Shown piece after piece: positions 38,576-49,640 of a stretch of DNA of 64,000 nt (position 1 is its first letter; every line of letters starts with the position of its first letter). Both the position numbers and the translations under genes were made by a program. The notes beneath the pieces were generated by a model, which did not search any database, was not told the origin of the DNA, and saw only the letters and a list, made by a program, of their open reading frames with translations. This DNA comes from Lineus longissimus (taxonomy: Eukaryota; Nemertea; Pilidiophora; Heteronemertea; Lineidae), in the NCBI RefSeq assembly GCF_910592395.1, contig NC_088309.1, positions 27,220,599-27,284,598 of the forward strand, written 5' to 3'.

Positions 38576-39207
38576 TTAGAAATGTGACGAATGTGTTGGC
38601 TCGTTATCAAGCATGTCTTCCAGTGCATTCGTCAGTGCCGTGAAATCAGCGAATTCGTTCAGCCGATGGAGATTTCTCTCCACAAAGCTGTAGTAGTATT
38701 CGGGCGCTCGCTGTAACATCCTTTGTAAGAAATGAAGCTGTCTCCCATTCAGGTCGCTGACTCTCTCTCCACTGAAAGAACGAAGTGGCGTTGATAAATC
38801 ACAGTTTGCAAGATAAGGGATGAGGCAAATATAGATGTTTGAAGTTTGAATCTTTCTCGTGTAGTGTACCACCTTGCGAAGAACGATCTGAAAGTGTCTT
38901 TAATCGCCGGGACCAAAACCAGTGAATGATGTGTTACCTCTAGTATACTTCAAGCTTTGCTTGTGGCAGGGATATGCATTGTCACCTCTGTATTCCATCA
39001 AATATGAAAGTAGAATAGATGTTTGTGGGTGTAGACCTAAGACAAGGAGACTCTAGTTCATTACCTAATACAGCATTGTTTCATCCATTCCGCCACCTGA
39101 TTTTGGTCCCAGTTTCTCAGCGCCCGTCCACCAGGTGCGGGCGATGACCCAGGCGCTCTCGTCTCTGTGACTTTCAATGGCACCGGGACCTGTCGAGCCG
39201 CTGGATC
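38576..39207 (-). CDS. ARM-TIR-SAM protein, exons 7-8 (SAM-like C-terminus)
   Basis: Exons 39207-39065 and 38771-38576 supply a Pro/Ala-rich linker and then N-W-D-Q-N-Q-V-A-E-W-M, which matches the first helix of a SAM domain (W-x-x-x-x-V-x-x-W). After the phase-2 splice come D-L-N-G-R-Q-L-H-F-L, like the SAM D/I-G-x-x-L-L segment, and a Tyr-rich helical tail. The frame must be chosen with care: another frame of exon 7 is also open (39262-39065), but only the frame used here joins both neighbours in phase. SAM assignment is by motif and is less certain than TIR. Confidence 0.75.
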
Positions 39208-42200
39208 CTAAAACACGAAGAAAGGTTGCTTTCTCTGAGGTTGCACATTTTGAATGAGACAAATAGCCTTATGAAGCCTTATTCTTGCATCTCTTGCCCA
39301 CAAGAACGATCCAATGGACATGCAGACACGCTGCTGGCCGCTGGCAAAAGTGGAAACTGAAAATCCTACCGAAACCAAGCTGTAAGCTAGCTGCCCGGGT
39401 AAGAAGACTGGCGAAGCTGAATATGAAACTGACATCATTGCTTTTTGAAGGAAAACATCTACATACAGTGTACAGTACAAGAATACATGATAGTACAATA
39501 GTAAAATGGGTGTTAAAGTATTAAAGAAATAGGATGTGTATATTAGTGTATCATGAAATGGTTGTAGTCTCAATGAGCACGAAGAAGAGACAGCGTCCCT
39601 GGTCGACTCTAGCTCCACTCACCGACGACATCCCTTTCAATCCGAGAGCTTTCATAAGCTGTTTCATTTTCTCTTCAAAAGTGGCTTTGTTAGTGATGTC
39701 ATAGTACATCTTTGCCCCTTTGATGAAGCCCAGCCACCCATCAGGTTTATACTGAGTCTCCACCACTAATGGGATGATTTCCTTCCGGCGCGTATATGCG
39801 TATTCTGCCTCTGAAAAACAGATACATATAACTTATAAAGCAAGGCATGTCCGACTTTATGTATAAAGAGTGTATCAAGTCATCCTCAGACTTCATGACT
39901 AAGTCTCACTACCGCTTTCTGAAATGCGACTGGTGTCTCCATCAACGATGCAACGAACAGAACTAAAGTGTCAACACTGAGATGCCACGCTAACTTAATA
40001 ATCTACCCCGCTCCGTGCACCACGTTCATCACAAGAGAAAGAATGGTTTCTTTCAATTACCTGATCTGCAGTTCTGGCTTTCTTTGTACCTGTGAGACAT
40101 ACACATCAAGACGACCGTCGAATTCTCCACTGCCTCTGCCATCGCGTTGATAGTTGACCCCTCCATGTTGTCTACATCCACCCAGACCTTATACCCAGCA
40201 GCCCTCAAAGCGTCTCTCACCTTCAGCACCAATGGCTTGGCGTCCCATTGGTAACTGACCATGATGTGGGGCCGTTGGCTAGGCTCTGCAAGCAACGTTG
40301 GAAGGTGCCGATTATACAAGGTATCATAGTTTCTTTTACAAGCGCCATTAGCTGAATAAGAACGCTTTCTCTTGACTTTCATTCCATACTGTTACTGCAT
40401 ACGGCTGGCAAGCGACGAAAACTGCCGCCAACCATAGACGTGGTGCCATTCGGGATATTAACATCCAGGTCTTGAAGTAACTCTTTGAGTCCGAAATGTG
40501 ATGATGGAATCATATGGGCTGGAAGACTGCTCCGATAAACGGTCGATCATTTTTTCCGTTCATGAGATTGTCTGTGTCTGCCCAAGGACGGTTGGTATAT
40601 TGTGCCTACATTCGGACAACAAGCGACTACATGGCCATGGCTTACCTTCGGTTGGGTTGTGCATCTCTGCATCTCTAAGATTCCAGAGTATCCCCTTGGC
40701 AGCCTTCCTACATCTATGCTTGGGCACGGTGGACACGATCTTGTCAAACAGTTCCATTGCCTCTTGGTTCTGCTTCAGCAAAGTCTTGGCAGCGATGTCG
40801 AAACTTAACGTCCACAGTACCAGCATCGACTCTGTAATATACAGAGCAATTCCCTTACCATATCATAATGCAATCTACTGTACCAATCACTTACGCTGTT
40901 GGGGATCTGGCTAAGGAGGTGCCCTGGTATCTTTCCGTTCCTCTGAGGCAGAATACACCCCTAAGTCATAAGCTCGACACGATTTCGGCACTGGTCAAGG
41001 TGGGTTGGATAAAGGTAATCTCCCGGCCGGGGCCAGTTGATCAGCTTCGTCACCCTCCGCGTTGAAAAAGGGAAAGGACGCAGAAAGATGGCTGCCCCGG
41101 TAGTCTAGATAAAGGTGAGTAGGATTGATAAGAAGTTTAAGACACTATTGGAGTTGACTTACCTTCTTGCACGTCTGGTGCATCCTGTAGGAACGCCCCC
41201 AACAAAAGGACATCGATGGCCCCGCAGTCTATAATCAGCTTCTTGTTGGTATCGTTACGGGAAAGGGTATCCAGACCTGAAAGGGATTGAACATGTTTTA
41301 TTACTACATTTGTATATTCAATAGTGATGGCAACTCTCTCAGCACATTTGAAATAGCATAGTTACACACAGATGCCTAAGTGGTGTCAAACTGAGAACCA
41401 TGGTGTTCTACACCAGCATAGACCTTTGGAAAGACACTTCTTCAATTTACCATCCATGCCATACATAGGCCTACGACATCTAGTCGGCAACTGCGATATC
41501 TTGCCCCGGATTCAAACAGTACTAAACACGCAGTTGAGCTCCTACATCCTTGGCAAGCAGGTTCGTTTCCTATGGTCGGGTAGGGTCAGGGTCAGCTTTT
41601 TTATCGGCATGGTCCCCGGGGGATATAACTTCATGCAAAACTGAAACTAAAGGCGCTGTAACATAGCAACTTCATCGGAGAGCAGTGAAGGACATATGTC
41701 ACTTAGAATTCACCTTTCGCCAGCTCCACTGCCGCCCATCCGATGTAGCGACGGGTTGGCTCAGGGATGGCGCACTTCAGAAACTCCACCAGACGATAGA
41801 TCAGGTCCCTCTTGGCTTTAAAAATCTCGGACTGCTCCTCGTTCGCTAAGTAAGCCACGCAAAGAAACGCAAACCCCTGGTTGTCGTCGACATGTGAGTC
41901 AAGGTATGGGAGGCAAGCTTCCAGGCCGCCCACTTCTAATAAGCGTTGTCTGTTCTCGTCATGCATTGAACAGTTGTAGAGGATGTTCAAGGAATTCTCA
42001 AGAACTGTTTCACCGGACTAGATGGAAAGGAGGAAGTAGAGGAGTAAAGATGTTTGTCATAGATGTTATCAACCAAATACAAGTAGCGAGACAGAATCAA
42101 GCGTTGTCCATTTTCAATCGAACTACACAGAACTAATGCCTTACCATACCAAAGACTGTGCATCATTTTGTTAAAAAGGAATTTTCGGAAATGTGCAGGA

Positions 42201-43215
42201 ACCTTTCTTGTTCATGCCGTTTAGTTCGTTCAGATTCCTTCCTAAATTCAGGAAGATTTGGAAAAAAGACTGGGAAAAAGCGTACCTTATTCATGTTTGT
42301 CTTGGTCAAATGTTTGTCCTTGACTTGTCTCAGCAACCAGACAAAGAGCTCGAGGAGGCCGGGCTCCTGGCAAAGCTTTCGAGCGAAATCACGGTTTGCA
42401 TCAGCAGCGTTCAGCATCAGACACATAGTCATGAAAGTAATGGAGGGCTTAAATATGTAATGGGGTTCATTGAAACCGTCATCGGAGAGATTGTTTTGGA
42501 AAAGAATTTCAAGGAGTTTTCTAAACGCGTAGAATAAACTATCAAAGCTTGCGAGAATTTTGTAAAGTTCTGTTGTAAACTTGTAATTATCTTGTGTGCG
42601 AACTTGCGTGTTGAAAAGGTTGTGAAGTTCTGTGACTATGTTCTCAAACTTGGTATCCGTTTTCACGAACGAGAACTCTTCCACTTCGCCTGGCTTCAAG
42701 TTAGCGAATTTCCCTACGAAGTACGGGAGGTATTCCACTCGAACTTTCTCCATCATCTGCCTCTGGTATTCCTCTTCGTCTTGCTTCATATCGGGTATAT
42801 TCATATATTTTGTCACAACGTGAAAATCCACATTTTTACCAAAATCAACATCATCTTCACCACCAGCAATGCCATCATCATCGTCGTTCCTGAATAGTGC
42901 TTCGTAATCGTCGACGACTCCAGGCTTTGCGGTCACAGAACTATCCTCACATCCATCATTGTCACTTGTCTCGCACACGGCACTCTTTTCCGTAAACTTG
43001 CGGACATCCACGTCAAAGGATACACCAGCCGGAGACTTGGTTTGCTGACTGTCCTCTGGCTTGGCAGACTCAGGTGTTTGATCAAGTACTCTACCACTAC
43101 CTGACCCTGGTCGTGCTGAAGCAGTCGCATCCTCATTGCTGATGTTTTGATCGGAGACAAGTGTGTTGGTTGATGACGGCGCTGGTCGAATCTTGGCTGC
43201 TCGACTTCGTTTCAT
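38576..43215 (-). CDS. ARM-TIR-SAM domain protein, 8 exons, 761 residues
   Basis: This is a multidomain intracellular protein, probably an NAD-cleaving or scaffold signalling protein. Coding exons on the minus strand: 43215-42286, 42017-41714, 41276-41163, 40831-40646, 40285-40061, 39810-39623, 39207-39065 and 38771-38576. All introns are GT-AG and the phases match throughout; the total is 2286 bp including TAA. Residues 1-130 are Ser/Thr/Asp-rich and probably disordered. About 130-505 is helical with armadillo-like repeats, about 512-648 is a TIR domain, and about 680-750 is a SAM-like region. The TIR keeps the acidic helix A-V-E-N-S; E565 matches the catalytic glutamate of SARM1-type TIR NADases. 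SARM1 itself runs ARM-SAM-SAM-TIR, so here the TIR and SAM order is reversed. The ATG has A at -3 and an in-frame stop lies upstream. Enzymatic activity is inferred, not shown. Confidence 0.85.
39623..40285 (-). CDS. ARM-TIR-SAM protein, exons 5-6 (TIR domain)
   Basis: Exons 40285-40061 and 39810-39623 encode the TIR domain. The first strand is P-H-I-M-V-S-Y-Q-W-D. The BB-loop region reads G-Y-K-V-W-V-D-V-D-N-M-E-G-S. The catalytic helix is A-M-A-E-A-V-E-N-S (E565), followed by V-V-L-M-C-M-S-H-R-Y-K-E-S, then across the splice C-R-S-E-A-E-Y-A, then I-I-P-L-V-V-E and G-W-L-G. The order and spacing match the TIR subfamily with the S-x-x-M-x-x-A-x-E-x-S glutamate rather than adaptor TIRs of the MyD88 type. 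The second exon ends in phase 0 at TCG|GTGAGT. Confidence 0.88.
40646..42017 (-). CDS. ARM-TIR-SAM protein, exons 2-4 (armadillo-like repeats)
   Basis: Three exons (42017-41714, 41276-41163, 40831-40646) encode about 201 residues. Armadillo hallmarks are visible: S-L-N-I-L-Y-N-C-S then N-R-Q-R-L-L-E-V-G-G-L; N-K-K-L-I-I-D-C-G-A-I-D-V-L-L; and S-M-L-V-L-W-T-L-S-F-D then A-A-K-G-I-L-W-N-L-R-D. Exon 2 enters in phase 0 and leaves in phase 1; exons 3 and 4 are phase 1-1 modules, which makes them exchangeable by exon shuffling. In SARM1 the ARM domain holds the TIR inactive; whether that applies here is unknown. Confidence 0.85.
42286..43215 (-). CDS. ARM-TIR-SAM protein, exon 1 (disordered N-terminus and start of the helical region)
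   Basis: This exon encodes 310 residues and ends in phase 0 at a consensus donor (AATAAG|GTACGC). The first part is polar, with acidic runs (D-D-D-D, E-D-D-V-D), and has no recognised domain. From about residue 150 it becomes helical and hydrophobic, with patterns like the opening of an armadillo array (a stretch around F-A-R-K-L-C-Q-E-P-G-L-L-E-L). Reading past the donor gives a frame that soon ends, which supports the splice. Confidence 0.85.
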
Positions 43216-45789
43216 TTTGCAACAAAAATGCCTTTCTTCAACTTGCAAACTTTAGTATGATATGGCTTCCCGTTCGTCGCACATGAATGTCTGATCGACA
43301 AAAGACATATCGAGACCAAATACTTCAATGGATTCGCAATATCAAAGAATCTCATGCTTATAAATGCATATATACATTGTATTCCAATCTTCATGTAAGT
43401 TTACATGTATGCTCTATTCATCATTCATTGGTTTCGAGCATATAGCAAATTTAGCATTTCATCACGGTTTGGCTGTTTACAGTAAGAGGATTTTGGCAAT
43501 GCCATTAGAACACAGGCTTACATGTAATTTCATCTGCCTACACTGATATGGCATCTGCCGGCCATTAGAACACAGGATTACATGTAATTTCATCTGACCT
43601 ACACTGATATGGCATCTGCCCTGGGCATTAGAACACAGGCTTACATGTAATTTCATCTGACCTACACTGATATGGCATCTGCCGGCCATTAGAACACAGG
43701 ATTACATGTAATTTCATCTGACCTACGCTTATATGGCATCTGCCGTTGGCATTTTTTAGAAAGAAAACCTGCATGTACATGTACTTTTGCTTTTTGCTTT
43801 CTGTCTTTACGTCTGACATTATGGGATCAGGTGTTAATTAGTTTAATTCCGACTGACTCTCCCTACCATGCACGAGTCGGGAGGATGTGTTTTCTTCGTC
43901 CTGCTTTGCCACTGATGGATTATTTGATTAATTTCGGATGAAAACCAACATCGAAAGATGGCGACACTATTTCCCGCATCAAATGGCTCTGTGTCCTTTT
44001 ATCTAAAAAAACCCGCAGGCTCAGTGTTAATTACTAAGCAACAGCGAACAAAACAAAAAACTACATTCCCCGGTTAATTTAAAGATAATTTGGGTGTGTT
44101 TAATCTTTTTTATCGGCGGCAGCCCGGTTTATCTTTAGAATCTGCTGTGATAGATGTCGGGGTTTTCTCCACAATATCAACTGTTGTTGTGCGGCATAAT
44201 GGCTGCGTCACGCGTCCCCTTATATTCACCTTCTGATATGCAAATACCATCGCCATTGATATTGATTTTCCTGGTTATCATGTATGGGTAACACAGGAGT
44301 ATGCATGAAACATCTGTACAAGTTGTGTACACAGCAGATGAATAATACACCCCGAGTATGGTGAGTAATGCTGAAGGAATGGACGGGTTGTTGTCATTTT
44401 GATAGGAAGACGCGGTAAAAGCATCACCTCCAAAATACGTCGCGGTCGTAGAAACTTGCAAGGTGAGTTATTTGTTTTGTGTGATGAGACTGTATCAAAG
44501 TGTAATGCGTGTGCTCTACGTTACACTCAACCCCATCCATCCGTGTCTCCTACCATTACGCAATCTAGAAACGCCCATGCCCCCCCCCCCCTCCCCCACC
44601 GAGACCCCAACCTGGCCTTGGTTGTTCCGCAGCCTGTAGGGGTCTCAGTCCCGTAGCTCGTGGTCTGGGTCACATCATTGGGTTATCATTCCGGGTGTAC
44701 AAGTTCGTGCATTATCGGTTTTCAGTAGGATCATTTTTAAGAAGTTTTGGAGTCAGTTTTGTACTGTATGTGACTATGTGTCTGTCGACCAGCCTTATGT
44801 AAGTTCATGAACGCATGTATGCATGTGGAATTGTCCTTTGGTATAGCTTTGTGTTCACATGTGACATCGTCCTCTTTGTGTGTAAAATTCATACATCAAT
44901 TATGGATGTGACATTGTCCTTGCTTCTGTATATTTATTCTATACTGGTGGTTCCATTTTGATGTCATCATGTACAAGACATTGCAGTTGTCCTCAAACGC
45001 ACGACACCGTGGTTCCCTGAGTTGCCATGACAATGGTGGCAATATATGTGGCGATAATACAACGCTCGTATAATGCTCAAACTCGCACAGCAGAGGTTAT
45101 TCTGAGGTGGAAAACAACATCTGGGTGTGTCTTCTTATGCCGTTTGCTAAATGGAGTCCGACTCTGAAAGGAATGGAAACTGACTCGGCGGAAACAGCAA
45201 CTGGTCTTGATATACCGTATTGACCACGCCTTGTGGTGAAATATTGCAAAAGGCAAGCCGACTTGAGGATGATACTCCACTGTGTTGTTGTGTTATGGTG
45301 TGGTGAAGTGGGGTCGATGAACAGAGAGACAAGACAAGTAAACGCGATTAAGAATGAAGAACAATGAATAAGAATCAAAATCAATATCGTCTTTGAAACA
45401 GCTGGTTTCCTTATTCCTCGGTATGATATTTGAAAACGTAGGCCAAGCTATTGATCTCTTGAGAGAGGCTATTCCCCATAACATCTATATGTCCTTGCAA
45501 CAATTTCCCGCAGTATACCGTCATATACTAGGTTATGGCAGAACTAATTTAGTAGGAGAACGTTTTATTGGAACAGTGCATGTTTGATGCTGTTTTCTAC
45601 CCCAGTTTCTACTCTTGCTAAGATGTTTATTAATGCATCGTAAAATACGATACAGTCACCTTGATCCTGTCGGTGTGTAAGAAAACAGTATTTTGAGAGC
45701 TGCCTGCCTGCGGGAACTGAAATGTTCATAGGTTTCCAGGCCCATTGAGATCGAAAGAGTAACTCAGGTTGTCTTCTCTTCTCCTTCAG
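43216..45789. other. Intergenic region between divergent ARM-TIR-SAM and first MS4A-like genes
   Basis: Besides the 61-bp tandem array, the region contains a C-rich run near 44580-44592 and a strong-looking plus-strand donor (GCAAG|GTGAGT) at 44462/44463. That donor could end a 5' UTR exon of the downstream MS4A-like gene, whose acceptor is at 45789. No other gene was found. Confidence 0.4.
43501..43744 (+). repeat. Four-copy tandem repeat, about 61 bp per unit
   Basis: There are four near-identical units beginning (G)CCATTAGAACACAGG and ending TATGGCATCTGCC. Copies 1 and 3 carry CAGGCTTACATG while copies 2 and 4 carry CAGGATTACATG, so the array looks like a duplicated dimer of about 122 bp. 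It lies about 290 bases upstream of the ARM-TIR-SAM start codon and may fall in its promoter. Confidence 0.93.
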
Positions 45790-45805
45790 TAATACCTAAG
45801 ACGTC

Positions 45806-46498
45806 ATGGTGAAGAAACGTCCCTACCGGAGCCGCGGTCTCGACCCAGGAGCCGAGCTGACCATCCACCGCAGGGGACTCTCGCTGAATCTGGGCATCGT
45901 GCAGCTCTCCTTCGGGATCATCTCCTTGATATTCGGTATGGCGCTGATCCCCGCCTACGCCTGGGGCCATGAGGCTGCTGTAGGCATCTGGTCCGGCGTC
46001 ATCTTCATCATAGCAGGCTCCATGGTCATCCACGCACATCGGAGGCGGATTCTCAAGAACATTGTCTATTGTTCCGCGGGGTGCTTATTTTCAATCATCC
46101 TCGGATTCATTGTGTTCATATTCCAAGCAGTTGCTGTGCATTATAACAGACCTAGTTACGAGTATTATTGGGAGGCTTGGAAACTGACCCCTACGGACCC
46201 CCACCTCCAGTTCTGGAATATGAACTACGCATGCGTGCTTGCTATGAATATTATTCTCATGTTCAATGGATTGATACAACTTGGTTGTGGATTTCAACAG
46301 TTCTTTTTATGCTCCATGACAATATCTCAGTACGAAAAGTTTTTAGCGACAGCAGAGTCGAATCGAGGACAAGTGAACCAGGCGGCACAAGCAGAGACAC
46401 CTCCAACTAAGCACATGCCTGGGCATGCGCACAGGTGTCCTGCTGACCGGACTAAACCGCCGAAACCTGGCATTCGGACTGTGAGCAGTCAGGTATGA
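45806..46498 (+). CDS. MS4A/CD20-like four-helix membrane protein, gene 1
   Basis: This is an uninterrupted 230-residue reading frame for a four-helix membrane protein resembling the MS4A (CD20) family, whose members are plasma-membrane proteins linked to receptor signalling and calcium entry. TM1 is about residues 27-50, TM2 about 60-77 with G-I-W-S-G-V-I-F-I-I-A-G-S, TM3 about 84-110 and TM4 about 140-172. G-I-W-x-G followed by I-x-G-S is the family hallmark at TM2. The loop between TM3 and TM4 is long and aromatic. The cytoplasmic tail is Pro/Lys-rich and ends S-S-Q-V, a class I PDZ-ligand pattern. The ATG has G at -3 and +4. A pyrimidine-rich acceptor (CTCCTTCAG) ends 16 bases upstream, so a 5' UTR exon is expected. 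No canonical AATAAA was seen soon after the stop. Confidence 0.8.
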   Translation: MVKKRPYRSRGLDPGAELTIHRRGLSLNLGIVQLSFGIISLIFGMALIPAYAWGHEAAVGIWSGVIFIIAGSMVIHAHRRRILKNIVYCSAGCLFSIILGFIVFIFQAVAVHYNRPSYEYYWEAWKLTPTDPHLQFWNMNYACVLAMNIILMFNGLIQLGCGFQQFFLCSMTISQYEKFLATAESNRGQVNQAAQAETPPTKHMPGHAHRCPADRTKPPKPGIRTVSSQV

Positions 46499-47769
46499 GG
46501 AGAATTCCATGGGGGTCAAGAGACCTTTGCTATAATCGTTTCGTACCACATTCCATCCCGTTGGAAAGAAAGACAACCTGGGAAGCTTCCGTCCTCCTGT
46601 GTTCAAACAATACGAAGTCATATGTAATCTCGGTGAAAGTGACAGTCGTCCTCGAGTCTTTTGCTTGAAAAGTGGAAAGTAATCTTTGAGTCGGGAAGTG
46701 AGACTGGGAGTACAACTGACCTAACTTCCCACTTCACAGTATCTTTGAGACAGACAAGCCAAGAGTGTTCGGCACGTCCGTTATCTTTGAGATGGACGGT
46801 TTGATAAGGACACGTCCGTGCACAATGTTGATGTGTCACCTTCGAGTGAGAGAAGGAACTATGTAACTATAGGCAGAGATATTTCATGAAAAGGACACCT
46901 CCGCCATGCCATCCAATAAGATAATGGTTTATGAACTGTTTACATGTACATCATTTCTCAACATATTCAACTTTTTCAGCATTTTCAGCATTTCACATTC
47001 CATTTGTCCATTATTACATTTGTTAAGATCTACACATTTTTGAATGTGAATTTCTCACCTCGTATGTTGTCATTTTGCATTGTTTTATGATGTTGTGGTT
47101 GGTCATAAAATACATTTTTATAACTGATGACATTAACTTCATACGCTGTTGCCACCAATGCCCGCAACCAGTTGGCATATGATCGCTAAATTTAATAACG
47201 CGTAAACTTTTTAAAACACGCCTTTTATTTACAAAATATCTTTTTACAAAAACATCTACATCTACACAGAAGATGAAGCTGGAAAGCTAGGCCCATGATA
47301 CGAGGGATGATGAAGCAAATCATGCACATCGATCGTTGAGCCTCACGAACACGTCAATAGATTATAACACCCGTTCATGACAATTTAACCTTTGTACCGT
47401 TGTACCATCCTGACATGCAGTTTTTTTATACTCCTACCTCGTATATAAAAAGTTTGAAATATCGTGAGGCGGAGTAACCAATGACTCTAGGATGTCGCAA
47501 TACAAGAAATGTGAGAAATTGATATGTCGCCAAGCCAAGTTCTGCTGTTCTCTCCAATGGCAGAGTCCTTATGCCTCTTGATAATGCCTGGCTTTGCAAT
47601 GGGACTCCAGTCGAGCACATTTCACAATTAACCGGAGAATTGCAGGATTCATGAGTACCAGCTCAATGCGTTTTCTCTCGAAAGGTCACGTTAAAATAGT
47701 CCTACAAGATCGATTACTGGGTATATTTTACAAAAAATCGCGTCAAACTCGGACATTTATAAAGTTATC
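46499..47769. other. Intergenic region, convergent 3' ends
   Basis: The region holds the 3' UTR of MS4A-like gene 1 and the probable 3' UTR of the minus-strand SOUL gene. No additional gene is supported. Confidence 0.4.
47224..47229 (-). terminator. Candidate poly(A) signal for the SOUL gene
   Basis: AATAAA on the minus strand, about 540 bases after the SOUL stop codon. Confidence 0.4.
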
Positions 47770-49170
47770 TTATTTCTTGATGAACCAGACCTCGTTATGC
47801 CTGTTTACTATTTGGAATGGACTGTTGTATCCAGCTGTGTAGTAGAAGTTTTGATGGTAGAGAGACGAGTCGTTGATGGCTTTGGCGAGGGCGAGGGCCT
47901 GGGTCCTCCAGGTCGAGAAGGACATGGCGTAACCGTCGAATTGTCTGGAAAAAAAGAAATGGTTTTGTTCTATTAGGCCTATTCCTCATCTTGGACAAAG
48001 TGCTAGCTATATATAGGGACATGGCGTGTAGAAAACAGCTTTTGGTTATGAGAAATGAAGACTAATGTGCATGGCGGAGGAAGCATCTACATTGGAAAAT
48101 GATCCAAGGACATAGGCACGTTTTTCTTAGAGACAGAATTTCTTTTAATATCAGACAAATGACAAAATAGTTTTCAGTCAACCTTATAACATCATGGAGA
48201 AGGGGTTTTTAGCGTCCAATTATCTTCATAACGGTACCATAGTTACCTGACGTAAGCGACAACCTCTGGTGTCTGGTTGAGAAAGACGTCTGTCGCGTTT
48301 GGTTTAGGAGCCGCGGAGAAGTCGCCGGCGACGAAGAATGACATGGTAAAGTTCTGTTCACAGGCTGGGCCCTGGCCGGGAATGATACGCATGGTGACCG
48401 GAGCCGTCATTGGAATCTTGGCCGCTGGAAAACAGCCGAAACGATAATTGTGTTGTTTATTTGGACGACATATATCATTTGGCAGTCACTGGGCACCCGT
48501 TGGAGTCGTTACGCCGGGGCAAATTGAGTGTAAAATTTGCCGTCCAAGTTGGAAGTGTTACTGACGGACAATATCCGTGTCGTGAGCAGAAATCATAGAT
48601 ATATATTCCAAATTATTTGCATGAATGTGTGAAGGACCAGTCATGGCCGAATATGACTGGAAAGCGGCGATTTGGCTGATGCTTTGCACTACGTTGATTT
48701 AACCTACCGGCGACGTTTCCTCTCTGAATGTAGTTGAAAAGCTTTCGGAACATTTTATAGCTGGACTGACCGTAGCTCATATCCAACATGTTGGTCGAGA
48801 CCCACCCTGACTTGGCGTACTTTCGGATTTCATACCCCTGGAAATATTAGAAACCGTAAGACAAGAGCATGAATCGGATCGGACCAGAAAAGGTCTAAGA
48901 AATTTGGTAGGAGGAATTGCCCCTAGAAGCGCATCCGGACTATGTTCATACCTCTTTTGATGCCAGACGTTGGTATTTGGGGCAGTCCAACTCGTTGCAG
49001 AAAGGAGGTTTCACCCAGTTCTCCATCTTGACCACTTCATTCGTCTCTTGCTGGTGTGTGTGTTTGGCCTTGCTGCCCATGATGTGACTGAAGATGCCCC
49101 TCAGACTCGGCCACGAGTAGGAGCCCGTCACAAGCACAAGCACGAGCGTGATGGAGAATAGCAGCTTCAT
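47770..49170 (-). CDS. Secreted SOUL-domain heme-binding-like protein, 4 exons, 233 residues
   Basis: Coding exons on the minus strand are 49170-48952, 48837-48708, 48424-48247 and 47944-47770. Splice sites are GT-AG, phases 0, 1 and 2 match, and the total is 702 bp with TAA. The protein belongs to the SOUL/HEBP family, which binds heme or related tetrapyrroles. Family landmarks are C-P-K-Y-Q, G-Y-E-I-R-K-Y then W-V-S-T, K-I-P-M-T-A-P-V (119-126), the P-E-V-V-A-Y-V-R-Q-F-D-G strand pair and the Y-Y-T-A-G-Y-N-S-P-F ending. Unlike cytosolic vertebrate HEBP1/2 of about 190-205 residues, it starts with a clear signal peptide (about 1-19, hydrophobic L-V-L-V-L-V core). It also has four N-glycosylation sequons (N141, N159, N166, N200) and C58, C63 and C138, so it is probably secreted. 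Heme binding itself is inferred from family. Confidence 0.9.
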
Positions 49171-49640
49171 TTTGTTGATTATTTTATCGTAGTTGTATCT
49201 AAATAAGAAAAAAATGGTTCAAGCAAGTTTGCTCTTTCATTCCTGGTCGTTTTTGCAGCACTGTACCAGTGGGACCAGTTTGATATTTAGGACCCCGGTC
49301 CGTCATGCAGTCGTAGCAAACATGGCACAAAATATATCAGCTTTGATTTTGTACAGAAGTTGTTTGCAACGAAAATGTCATTTTGCCTGTTGTCGCACAC
49401 CAAAACCGCACACGAGGCATTTCAGTAGGGCAACGGAAAGCGAATCGAGGACGTCTGCTAAACTGGCAAGAATGTTTTAAGATTTCAAAGCCTGCAAATG
49501 CTTATGCTGAACGCTCAAGAAGAAGAGGACAAAGATTGTGATTACAGGTCAGACATAAGACTGGCAGTGTACTCACCTCCGTTTGCTGTCGTTCGTCCAG
49601 AGTAAATGACAAACTTTGATCTGACCGCCAGTTATAAGCA
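49171..49640 (-). promoter_or_regulatory. SOUL gene 5' UTR exon, intron and TATA-like element
   Basis: Reading the minus strand toward the start codon: TTATAA at 49637-49632, a likely start of transcription about 25-30 bases on (near 49605), and a short 5' UTR exon ending at a strong donor (ACGGAG|GTGAGT, exon end 49577). After an intron (49576-49199), the acceptor TTATTTAG leads into the start-codon exon at 49198. The donor and acceptor are good by eye; TSS and TATA function are inferred. Confidence 0.5.

Noticed and set aside
39065-39262. Alternative open frame over ARM-TIR-SAM exon 7
   Set aside because: This frame does not join exon 6 or exon 8 in phase. The other frame does, and it gives a SAM-like W-D-Q-N-Q-V-A-E-W-M.
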